In this document: positions 1 to 6,530 of the stretch, piece by piece
How the letters are laid out: each line of letters opens with the position of its first letter
Numbering within the stretch: position 1 is the stretch's first letter
Assembly (NCBI GenBank): GCA_910585215.1
Contig: CAJUDQ010000067.1
Span: 1-8,209, forward strand
Reading direction: 5' to 3'
DNA: 8,209 nt
Origin: an uncultured Lachnospiraceae bacterium
GTDB taxonomy: Bacteria; Bacillota; Clostridia; Lachnospirales; Lachnospiraceae
Notes under the pieces: generated by a model
Databases searched by the model: none
Told to the model about the DNA's origin: nothing
Seen by the model: only the letters and a program-made list of their open reading frames with translations
Program-made: the position numbers and the translations under genes

Positions 1-45
1 GATTCTCCGGAGTGACTGGAGTTCAGACGTGTGCTCTTCCGATCT
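1..45. other. Illumina TruSeq Read 2/index adapter left on the contig
   Basis: Non-biological sequence. Bases 12-45 match the Illumina multiplexing Read 2 adapter (GTGACTGGAGTTCAG... ending CTCTTCCGATCT). Bases 4-11 (TCTCCGGA) sit where the i7 index belongs; their reverse complement TCCGGAGA is, from memory, TruSeq HT index D702. Bases 1-3 (GAT) fit the end of the P7 primer. The contig was therefore assembled from untrimmed read-through reads, and genomic sequence begins at about base 46. Confidence 0.97.
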
Positions 46-392
46 AGACCAAGAATGTTTGAACCCTGTTGTTCAAATGGTGTTACTCTTGCATTTAGTT
101 CCCGTTCTGCACCTTCTATAATAAGCTCTGCTTTTTCCCCCTTTTTCAGCGCTTCCTCATAAGTTTTTAAGAAATTTTCTGTCAATTCTGCTGCAAACTC
201 CCTGTTTCTTGGTGCGCAGATACTGGCGTAAACCGGACGTCCCTCTTCGTCTTTTTCCTTTGTTTTGTATGCCGGCATACTGACATACAACCCGCCTGCC
301 TTCTTTTCCAGAATTTTCAATCCTGTAATCTTTACATTTTCATCAAAACAGATGTTTCCTGTTCCTTTGGGTGTTACTTCTACTTTGTACAT
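46..392 (-). CDS. SpoVG-family protein (3' end missing)
   Basis: About 115 codons are visible, starting at ATG 392-390 behind a good ribosome-binding site (AGGAGG, 401-406, 8 nt spacing). The protein begins MYKVEVTPKGTG. Its core, KILEKKAGGLYVSMPAYK followed by GRPVYASICAPRNREF and an amphipathic ending FLKTYEEAL, matches the SpoVG fold: a small nucleic-acid-binding protein with the GLxVxMP strand. SpoVG itself is a regulator and septation factor in Bacillus. Copies of this longer, acidic type are common in Firmicute conjugative elements, where their job is not well established. The frame stays open into the adapter and would read DRKSTRLNSSH, a tail that is purely adapter translation and must not be annotated as protein. 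It is divergent from the toxin-antitoxin pair and on the same strand as the conjugation operon. Family call fairly sure; role unknown. Confidence 0.8.
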
Positions 393-421
393 TAGTGATA
401 CCTCCTGTTTTTATTTTTGTT

Positions 422-477
422 TCAACAGAGCAGCTTTTCAGTGGTATGGAATGCCACTGATAAAATTATTCTGTTGA
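422..477. repeat. Nested inverted repeat upstream of the spoVG-like gene
   Basis: Outer arms TCAACAG (422-428) and CTGTTGA (471-477) are perfect inverted copies. Inner arms CAGTGGTAT (439-447) and ATGCCACTG (451-459) pair at 8 of 9 positions, the odd pair being a possible G-U wobble, around the 3-base loop GGA. The unpaired spacers are nearly equal (10 and 11 nt). No U-run follows, so it is not a typical intrinsic terminator. It could be an operator for a symmetric DNA-binding protein, or a leader hairpin about 30 nt upstream of the spoVG-like ribosome-binding site. Function is inferred only. Confidence 0.55.
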
Positions 478-513
478 TAACACTATTTTAAATCCTTTCT
501 AATTTTTCCGCAT

Positions 514-527
514 CCAATTATAATTGG
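514..527. repeat. Perfect 14-bp palindrome CCAATTATAATTGG
   Basis: CCAATTA/TAATTGG is a perfect dyad with no spacer. It overlaps GGTA-AAAA-TACC (526-537), a second, smaller inverted repeat. Its position between the divergent genes fits an operator. It is AT-rich, so chance occurrence is possible. Confidence 0.4.
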
Positions 528-558
528 TAAAAATACCCTTTTTTGAGCAAATTTTTTT

Positions 559-586
559 ATTATAATAAAATTTTATTTTCTACCAA
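559..586 (-). promoter_or_regulatory. Candidate leftward sigma-70/SigA promoter for the spoVG-like gene
   Basis: Read on the minus strand, TTGGTA (586-581) and a consensus TATAAT (564-559) are separated by 16 nt. Transcription would start near 552 and give a leader of about 160 nt containing the nested inverted repeat at 422-477. The -35 box matches consensus at 4 of 6 positions, and AT-rich DNA yields such matches by chance, so this is a moderate call. Confidence 0.4.
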
Positions 587-634
587 AAGATACAATCACA
601 AATCGTTGACAATTTAATACCAAAAGTATACAAT
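581..634. repeat. Direct repeat TACCAAAAG(T)ATACAAT, candidate operator pair
   Basis: TACCAAAAGATACAAT (581-596) and TACCAAAAGTATACAAT (618-634) differ by one inserted T and start 37 bp apart. The first overlaps the -35 of the candidate leftward promoter; the second overlaps the spacer and -10 of the rightward promoter. Phd/YefM antitoxins commonly repress their own operons, so these are plausible binding sites. That link is inference. Confidence 0.45.
606..634 (+). promoter_or_regulatory. Rightward SigA-type promoter for the toxin-antitoxin operon
   Basis: TTGACA (606-611, perfect -35) and TACAAT (629-634, 5 of 6 for the -10) are separated by exactly 17 nt. The second TACCAAAAG repeat (618-626) lies inside the spacer, where an autorepressor such as the antitoxin or TA complex could block polymerase. 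The predicted start is near 641, so the mRNA would begin almost at the ribosome-binding site. Confidence 0.8.
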
Positions 635-640
635 ATATCC

Positions 641-651
641 AAGGAGGTGAT
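641..651 (+). promoter_or_regulatory. Extended Shine-Dalgarno sequence of the antitoxin gene
   Basis: AAGGAGGTGAT is complementary to the anti-Shine-Dalgarno end of Firmicute 16S rRNA over 11 consecutive bases. AGGAGG ends 7 nt before ATG 655. It fixes the antitoxin start and predicts strong translation. Confidence 0.85.
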
Positions 652-654
652 TTC

Positions 655-930
655 ATGAATTTTTATTCTGTACGAGATTTAAGAACTGATTCCAAGAGTA
701 TATGGGAAAATCTTCATAGAAATGGTGAAGCTATTATTACAAATAATGGAAAACCTACAGCTCTCATGATTGATATATCCGAGGATAATTTTGAAATTAT
801 GATGCAGGCTGTCCGTCAAGCAAAAGCTATGATTACATTTAATAATATGCGCAGCCGAGCCGCTGCAAACGGATTTATGACCGACGAAGAAATTAATGCT
901 GAAATAGAAGCTGCCAGAAAGGAAGGCTAA
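655..930 (+). CDS. Type II antitoxin, Phd/YefM-like
   Basis: A 91-aa protein, the usual antitoxin size. Residues 1-45 show the Phd/YefM DNA-binding and dimerisation pattern: start MNFYSVRDLR, a helix SKSIWENLHRNG, then the strand pair EAIITNNGKPTALMIDI, with the family's typical NGKPxAxMI turn. The charged C-terminal half (about 46-91, ending DEEINAEIEAARKEG) is the region expected to wrap round and neutralise the toxin. It is followed after 4 nt by a PIN-domain gene, the standard antitoxin-toxin order. Expected roles, from the family: block the toxin's nuclease site and repress the operon by binding the upstream repeats. The start is set by a near-perfect Shine-Dalgarno sequence. It lies on the opposite strand from all surrounding genes, suggesting an inserted stability module. 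Confidence 0.9.
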   Translation: MNFYSVRDLRTDSKSIWENLHRNGEAIITNNGKPTALMIDISEDNFEIMMQAVRQAKAMITFNNMRSRAAANGFMTDEEINAEIEAARKEG

Positions 931-934
931 TTAT

Positions 935-1327
935 ATGAATATCGTTTTAGATACTAATGTCTTAGTTTCCGCATTATGGTCAGCAAACAGCAAACCTGCT
1001 ATTATCGTCAATGCAGTTCTGGCACAAAAATTTACAGTCTGTTATGATTACCGTATATTAGATGAATATTATAATGTTTTAAAACGCCCTAAATTTAATT
1101 TTGCTCTATGGGAGATTCAGAATCTTCTTGGAAATATAACTTTAAATGGAATTTCTATTGTCCCTGACCCATTACCAGAAGTCCCATTTACTGATGAAGC
1201 AGATAGAAAATTCTATGAGGTTGCAAAATTCTGCCATACCTTGCTAATTACAGGCAACACAAAACATTTCCCAAAAGAAGACTGTATTATTACCGTTGCT
1301 GATTTTTACAAACTATATTTTAATTAA
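935..1327 (+). CDS. PIN-domain toxin of the TA pair (COG1569/TIGR00305-like)
   Basis: A 130-aa PIN-domain protein, probably a metal-dependent endoribonuclease. It opens MNIVLDTNVLVSAL, with the first catalytic aspartate D6 in LDTN. E44 (ILDEYYNVL) is the likely second acidic residue, and D87/D90 in TDEADRKFYE supply the next. The strand LLITGNTKHFP (103-113) is the family's last core strand; it has N108 where many PIN proteins have Asp, a variation I recall as common in this subfamily. Its ribosome-binding site (AGGAAGG) lies inside the end of the antitoxin gene, with a 4-nt gap between the genes, so the two are translationally linked. PIN toxins typically cut tRNA or mRNA; the target here cannot be read from sequence. 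The gene looks intact. Confidence 0.88.
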   Translation: MNIVLDTNVLVSALWSANSKPAIIVNAVLAQKFTVCYDYRILDEYYNVLKRPKFNFALWEIQNLLGNITLNGISIVPDPLPEVPFTDEADRKFYEVAKFCHTLLITGNTKHFPKEDCIITVADFYKLYFN

Positions 1328-1390
1328 ATTAACCCGTTGTGCTAATTGAAATGTAAATTGCTTTATCAACCAGCACGACAAGTTAATTTA
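1325..1390. terminator. Long inverted repeat between convergent genes, possible bidirectional terminator
   Basis: Arms at 1325-1343 and 1372-1390 pair over 19 positions around a 28-nt loop. In minus-strand RNA there are 16 Watson-Crick pairs, two G-U wobbles and one C-A mismatch; the plus-strand form has two C-A mismatches and one wobble. The left arm starts at the toxin stop codon, and the right arm ends 12 nt before the operon's last stop codon (1403-1405). A T-rich stretch (TTTTATTTTT) follows on the plus strand. The loop is long and the outer stem AT-rich, so this is not a textbook intrinsic terminator. It could instead mark the edge of an insertion. Confidence 0.5.
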
Positions 1391-1402
1391 TGTATTTTAT
1401 TT

Positions 1403-4081
1403 TTAGTATGTTTTGTTGTGATACAGCTCCACACATTCCCGATAAGTCTCCTTCTGTTTTTCAGAAAGTGACGAAGAATATCTGGAATACCATACTCTGG
1501 CGGAAAGATAGTACACAGGCTTACTGTATTTTTTGTAGGTATAAGTCTTATAAATAGGTTTTTCCATATCATCCACATACCTTTCTCTTGTTTCATACAC
1601 TGGAATCTGCCTCGTTGTTTCATAAGTATAAGCAGTCAATGATTTGAAATTTCCAAATCTGTCAATTCCTTTTGTCCTTCTGTAAACAAGCACTTTGTAT
1701 GCCTGTAAGAGTTCCGGTCCTTCAAGGTTTGCAAGTGTTTGGTTAAAAAGTTTGATATGCGGAGAGTTGCGATACAGATTCTCTCCCGATGTATCAATTC
1801 CCACTACCTGCATTTTTAATGTGACTGGCACATCTTGATTTCTGTTATTTTTATATGTAACATCCAAGGACAGTTCACACCCTAAAGGTATTTTATTATT
1901 CGATGTTGTATATAGATAACAGTACATTCTTTTTTGTGAAAGCTGCTCATCCGAAAGCTGAATATAACTTTCATAAGATTCTGTCATATCCACTCCCAGA
2001 TAAATGCTGCCATTTCCTGCCGCTGTACCATAATCGTAAATAGCACTGTTCGCTGACACAGAACGGCTCTCTGTGATACTCTGATATCCTGTCATTACCT
2101 GCTCCATTACTTTTTTCTGCTCATAACCAATCAATTCCTTTCTGCTTGTTTCGCTGTATGTTTCTGTCCCAAAATAATTCATCTGGTCAAAAACCTGAGT
2201 TAACATATTGTTTTCCACCACTGTGTTGATATTTAAATAAGGCAGAATGTCCTCGCCATTTGTCAAATCTCCTGCCTGTGTTTCAGATATCATGGAAAAA
2301 TAACCTGTGAGAAAATCTCCTTTTTGGGGCTTTGTGGAATAAGGATAAGTAATTGTATAAGTCTCTTCTACATATTCTGTCTCTGTATTTTTCACTACTC
2401 TGCTCTTCTGATAGCTTGAAATCTGAGTGGAAAAATCATCAAATAAATCATTTGCTTTGTCCATAAGATTGATTTCCGTTTCAGCAACTGTCAGAACTCC
2501 TCCACCTCCAGTATTAAAAAATCCTCCAATATAAGCAATCGCGGAATATATCGTAAGCACACAGGCACCTACCAAAACTACTGGAAACAAACAGGTAATA
2601 AACAAACTTATCACAGACATTAACATTGAAATAAAAAACTGCACAATTCCAAGAAGCATGATAAAAATCATATGTCCCGCTTTTCCCGCCATACGTTTCA
2701 CCAGTGAACGGCTTCTTATCGTAAATAGTTGTTTCATTAATTCAATTCCTGCTGTTTTTTCACTGTTTTTCTCGTCAGAAAGAAGCGTCTGAACCATAAA
2801 CTGCATTTTTGCTTTGCGTATCATTGCTCTGTTTTCTATCTTCCTTGTTCTCTTTTGGTTTTTCTTTTCCAGCTTTCCAGCCTTTTTTCCTGCCTCTTTC
2901 TCCTGTTTCTGGATAAATTTCTCTGTTCTTTCCTTCTCATCGCCTTTTTTCAGTATTTTAGTATTCTTTTCGCCCCATCTGGAAGGAGCTGTTGTCATAT
3001 GGATATGCCGGTTATTTTCTCCAATATTCCCAGCCCGTATTTTTAATGTGTCTCCTAACTGGCTGGTATGGCTGCCATTGGAAATTCCTTTTCTACTTTG
3101 AGCTACCTCCTGCTTGTAAGCCTTTTTCTTTATCCGGTTATCCATTGCTGTCTGGGATACCATCGCTGCCATTGCAGCACTTTCTACCCCTCCATGCTTT
3201 TTTACCTGCTTGTATGCTGCCTTATCTGTTTTTTTGGAAAGTTTTTCTGTGTGTTTTTTATTTGCTTTTAACTGTTTTTTCTCTTTCTTTTTATACAGTT
3301 TGTCCGCTTTTTTCTGCGAATCTGCCTGTATGATTTTCTGGTCATACTTTTTGTCGAGTTTTTCCAAATCTTTTCTAAGTTTTTTGCTTTCTGACTGGTT
3401 TCTTTTATCCGCCTTTTTCTCAATTTTACGAATAACTTTTTCATTTTTCTGAAAAATTTGCTCTCTGGCAGTTTTACCGTTTTCGCCTATCTGCCTTAAA
3501 CTTTCTCCAATTTCAAAGCCCCTGTCCAGTTCTTCTTTTATTGCTTTTTTCTTTAAAATATGTTCTGGAATTTTTGCTCCAAGTTTTTCTGCTTTTTCCA
3601 ACAGCTCCACACTTTGATTTATTTCTGTAGTGGCCAGATTTTCTGCATTATCTTCTTGAATTACGGGAGTTTTTTCTATCGTTTCTTCCAAAGCATCCAG
3701 CCCGCCGGACAGTTTATCCAGTACTTTTTCTGGAACAGTTAAGATACTGTCTGCCGCCGGACTGCTTTTCTTTGAGTTGTTTGTTTCTTTGGAATTTTTG
3801 TTTTTCTGGAGAAGATACTGCTCGATTAATTTTTGTTTTTCCAACTCATTCAGACCTATATTTCTAGTTTTTCTTTCTTCTCCTGATATCTTTTGGATAT
3901 CTAATTCCTGCATGGAAAAACTGTTTTCTTCTTTCTGATTCTCTTTCCCGGATGCCTGCCCTGATGTTCTCTGCATAGCTTTTTGCAGTCTGTCCGTTTC
4001 ACTTACGACTCCCCGCATAACAGGCTGTTGTTTTCCACTGTTTATGCCGATATTCTTCTGTTCCTGAATTTTTTCTTCCAC
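1403..4081 (-). CDS. Large coiled-coil membrane protein of the conjugation apparatus (CD1108-position component)
   Basis: About 892 aa from GTG 4081. An in-frame ATG at 4108 would give 901 aa, but its AGGA abuts the ATG with no spacing, whereas the GTG has AAAGGA 9 nt upstream and overlaps the VirB4 stop (TAGTG) in the classic coupled arrangement. Numbering from ATG 4108: residues 1-475 are hydrophilic, Lys/Glu-rich and largely predicted coiled coil (densest about 220-305 and 390-435). Residues 478-532 form a long hydrophobic block, enough for two or three membrane spans, ending in a Gly-rich linker (GGFFNTGGGG). Residues 540-901 form a presumably external domain with a tyrosine-rich tail. 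Related ICEs place a CD1108-family membrane protein, often with a peptidoglycan hydrolase domain, directly after VirB4; I recognise no such domain here. Likely a channel or scaffold part of the transfer machine; function inferred from position. Confidence 0.7.
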   Translation of the reverse strand: MEEKIQEQKNIGINSGKQQPVMRGVVSETDRLQKAMQRTSGQASGKENQKEENSFSMQELDIQKISGEERKTRNIGLNELEKQKLIEQYLLQKNKNSKETNNSKKSSPAADSILTVPEKVLDKLSGGLDALEETIEKTPVIQEDNAENLATTEINQSVELLEKAEKLGAKIPEHILKKKAIKEELDRGFEIGESLRQIGENGKTAREQIFQKNEKVIRKIEKKADKRNQSESKKLRKDLEKLDKKYDQKIIQADSQKKADKLYKKKEKKQLKANKKHTEKLSKKTDKAAYKQVKKHGGVESAAMAAMVSQTAMDNRIKKKAYKQEVAQSRKGISNGSHTSQLGDTLKIRAGNIGENNRHIHMTTAPSRWGEKNTKILKKGDEKERTEKFIQKQEKEAGKKAGKLEKKNQKRTRKIENRAMIRKAKMQFMVQTLLSDEKNSEKTAGIELMKQLFTIRSRSLVKRMAGKAGHMIFIMLLGIVQFFISMLMSVISLFITCLFPVVLVGACVLTIYSAIAYIGGFFNTGGGGVLTVAETEINLMDKANDLFDDFSTQISSYQKSRVVKNTETEYVEETYTITYPYSTKPQKGDFLTGYFSMISETQAGDLTNGEDILPYLNINTVVENNMLTQVFDQMNYFGTETYSETSRKELIGYEQKKVMEQVMTGYQSITESRSVSANSAIYDYGTAAGNGSIYLGVDMTESYESYIQLSDEQLSQKRMYCYLYTTSNNKIPLGCELSLDVTYKNNRNQDVPVTLKMQVVGIDTSGENLYRNSPHIKLFNQTLANLEGPELLQAYKVLVYRRTKGIDRFGNFKSLTAYTYETTRQIPVYETRERYVDDMEKPIYKTYTYKKYSKPVYYLSARVWYSRYSSSLSEKQKETYRECVELYHNKTY

Positions 4082-6516
4082 TAATCCACATCCTTTGTCA
4101 TATCCCATTCCTGTTTATCCAGCGTTTTCTGCATGGCAGCTTTTTCATGGAAGTTTGTGTTATAAATATCATAAATTGGGTTTTCCTTATCAATGCGGGC
4201 GTCAAATGGCACTACCACATTTCCAAACCGGATTAATCCAGTTCCTTTTTCGGCATTTGTGATATACTTTGTCATGGCGCCGGACATAAAATCAAAATTC
4301 TCTACAAGCCTCTGTGCATCCTGCCCGTCATCTTTTAAAATCATTGTATATTCGCTATTTACCAGTAACGATGCCATTTTTGCATCGTCTAAAATCACAG
4401 ACGGGTTTTGGGTAATTGCCGTAGGAATCCCTCCAACCTTCCGGATTTTTTTCCACAATGTAATAAAATAATCTCTTGTATATGGATTTTCCAGAAAAAC
4501 ATGAAACTCATCTACATATAACCAGGTAGTACGCCCCTTTTTCATGTTGCTTAAAATCTTATTTGTGATATTTTCCAGCATAATTACCATAGAAATATTC
4601 ATCAATTCCTCTCCCATATCCCTGCATCCATATACCACTATCCGGTTATCAATGTCCGTATTTGTCTGGTGGTTAAAAATATTTAACGAACCATCAATAA
4701 ACCGTTCCATTGCCAGAGAAATTTCCTGCGCCTGCGGTTCCGGCTGGCTGTCCAGTATCTCTTTGAAATCCGACATGATTGGTACTTTTCTTTCCTCCTC
4801 CGGCTGTAACAGAAGATTGTCAAACAGCTTTCTGATACAGCGGTCTACAATCGAATAATGCCCCGACTGAAACTCTTCTCCCATACACTGACAGCAGATA
4901 CCCATAAATAACTGGGATTTTTCTGCTTTCATATCATTAAATTCTTTTCTGTTTTTACAGATTTCAAGGTCTATATCCAGTGGATTAAAAAAGGTATCCG
5001 CATAGCTTGCCAGACAGATAAAAGCCCCTCCAAATGCATTTACAATATCCAGATATTCATGCGTAGGGTCAATTACAATAATATCATCATCTGTCCCAAT
5101 AATTACCTGCCCGATTTCTAACTTGCTTCCAGTAAAACTTTTACCGGAACCCGGCACTCCAAAGACAAAGCCGGAAGCATTTTTTAACTGGCTGCTTTTC
5201 CGGTTCCCCATAATAATCCGTTTGCTTAACTGGTTGACACCGTAGAAAAAAGAACCCTCTTCCATACAGATATCTTTTGCAAAAAACGGCAGAAATGCTC
5301 CTGCGGATAACGTCAGCAATCCTCTCATTCTGTCTACCTGTCTGACACCTATAGGCAGTACAGTATTTAATCCTTCCCTCTGGCGCATAACATAAGTATC
5401 CGATTGAAAGCCGGCATGCTCCAAAACCAGATTGACGCTGCTTACTGCGCTGTCTAAAGACTTTTTATCATCTGCAATCAAAACATAGCTGATTCCTGTC
5501 CAGAACATCTTCTGGTCATTGTCTCTGACATCATCCATCATTTCCTCAATCTCTGTTTTCTGCCTTCTCAGCTTATAGGAAATTTCACTGGCAAAATCAT
5601 TATTTTTATTACGTTTCTGCTGCTGTCTGGAAATATCCGATTCAATTCCCATATATTTTATATCCAGTACCTTCTTTAAAACCGTCTGCGATACCGGCGT
5701 ATAGTCTACAGTAAAAATACTTGGCTCATTGAAATTCACCAGTTTGATAATAAACTCATCAGATATGGCGGAAGGATAATGTTCAGGGGATATGTACATA
5801 GCTTTGCAGTATTTTTTATCTGTCCGAAAATAATCGTCATGGGTTTTAAAATCTATGCTGTTACAGATAATATCGTTTCTCCAATCCCTGCCGCTTCTTA
5901 AACATTCCATAATGTCTGTGTGGTAATGCTCTTCTTCTCCAATGTGATAAAAGTTATAGAGAAGCTCCAGTCTTTCATTTGCATTTAAAGGAAGAAGAGA
6001 GGAAGTCAAAGAGGCAAAATTTTTAAACATACCGGTTTCTATGGAAGAAATAAGGTTCTTCGCTTCCTCATAGTTGTTGCGGTGAACACAGATCGTAAAT
6101 ATTTTTATCTGCTCAATTCCATGTTTCCCCTCTAAAAGTTTTGTTTCGATAATGTCATTGAAGGCTTCCCTTGCTCCATCCAGCACATCGCCTTTATGCT
6201 GGTACAGGTATTTTTTTCGAAACTCCTCCATATTTTGCAGCTTGTTAAAATAGGTAATCTTAAACTGGATATCAAGGGCATTGATAGTCTTGTTCCACGA
6301 AAGAAAAAATGCGCGCTGCTCCTCATAGGTCAAAGTACTGTAATTTGCATCGTCAATCAAATAAGACTTCGTATAAAGCCCCTGCGATACCTCCATAATA
6401 CCTGATGGGGAGATTCGCAGTACTTCTAAAATATCCTGTACACTTTCCGGTTTTTCTGTCAAAACCCTGCCCGCCTTTTTTAAATCTGCCATTTCTTTTC
6501 TTGATGAATGAAACAT
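4081..6516 (-). CDS. virB4: VirB4-type conjugation ATPase (CD1110-like family)
   Basis: An 811-aa protein of typical VirB4 length. Residues about 30-410 are the VirB4 N-terminal domain. The RecA-like motor follows: Walker A GVPGSGKS (453-460, K459), VIDPTHEY (481-488), Walker B LYVDEFH (666-672, D669/E670), and a downstream TAITQNP (699-705) with the conserved sensor glutamine. VirB4 proteins are membrane-associated hexameric ATPases that power assembly of, and transfer through, type IV secretion channels. Translation starts at ATG 6516 with AGGAGG 8 nt upstream. That site fills most of the 14-nt gap after the previous gene, and the gene's stop overlaps the next gene's GTG. The motor motifs look intact, so the enzyme is probably active. 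The family assignment is firm; the CD1110-subfamily label is from context and recall. Confidence 0.93.
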   Translation of the reverse strand: MFHSSRKEMADLKKAGRVLTEKPESVQDILEVLRISPSGIMEVSQGLYTKSYLIDDANYSTLTYEEQRAFFLSWNKTINALDIQFKITYFNKLQNMEEFRKKYLYQHKGDVLDGAREAFNDIIETKLLEGKHGIEQIKIFTICVHRNNYEEAKNLISSIETGMFKNFASLTSSLLPLNANERLELLYNFYHIGEEEHYHTDIMECLRSGRDWRNDIICNSIDFKTHDDYFRTDKKYCKAMYISPEHYPSAISDEFIIKLVNFNEPSIFTVDYTPVSQTVLKKVLDIKYMGIESDISRQQQKRNKNNDFASEISYKLRRQKTEIEEMMDDVRDNDQKMFWTGISYVLIADDKKSLDSAVSSVNLVLEHAGFQSDTYVMRQREGLNTVLPIGVRQVDRMRGLLTLSAGAFLPFFAKDICMEEGSFFYGVNQLSKRIIMGNRKSSQLKNASGFVFGVPGSGKSFTGSKLEIGQVIIGTDDDIIVIDPTHEYLDIVNAFGGAFICLASYADTFFNPLDIDLEICKNRKEFNDMKAEKSQLFMGICCQCMGEEFQSGHYSIVDRCIRKLFDNLLLQPEEERKVPIMSDFKEILDSQPEPQAQEISLAMERFIDGSLNIFNHQTNTDIDNRIVVYGCRDMGEELMNISMVIMLENITNKILSNMKKGRTTWLYVDEFHVFLENPYTRDYFITLWKKIRKVGGIPTAITQNPSVILDDAKMASLLVNSEYTMILKDDGQDAQRLVENFDFMSGAMTKYITNAEKGTGLIRFGNVVVPFDARIDKENPIYDIYNTNFHEKAAMQKTLDKQEWDMTKDVD

Positions 6517-6530
6517 TTTAAAATCCTCCT

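Larger units (their letters stand above)
393..654. other. Divergent intergenic regulatory region
   Basis: A 262-bp, very AT-rich gap between the divergent spoVG-like gene and the antitoxin gene. I see no convincing ORF in it. It holds a near-consensus rightward promoter (606-634), a weaker leftward promoter candidate (559-586), a direct repeat of TACCAAAAG (581-589 and 618-626), a perfect 14-bp palindrome (514-527) and a nested inverted repeat (422-477) that would lie in the leader of the spoVG-like transcript. Each is listed separately. Confidence 0.7.

Noticed and set aside
1..45. Contig-end sequence as an element attachment site
   Set aside because: It matches Illumina adapter base for base.
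265..477. Plus-strand 70-aa ORF
   Set aside because: It is antisense to the spoVG-like coding sequence and its leader, and has no family resemblance.
541..600. AT-rich stretch as a replication origin or iteron array
   Set aside because: There are only two short direct repeats, no replication initiator gene nearby, and promoter function explains the AT richness.
1366..1623. Minus-strand 85-aa ORF
   Set aside because: It overlaps the end of the large membrane-protein gene in another frame, has no ribosome-binding site and no recognisable domain.
2814..3742. Several plus-strand ORFs rich in Phe, Leu and Cys
   Set aside because: They are antisense shadows of the lysine/glutamate-rich coiled-coil region of the minus-strand gene (AAA/GAA codons read as TTT/TTC) and lack sensible starts or family features.
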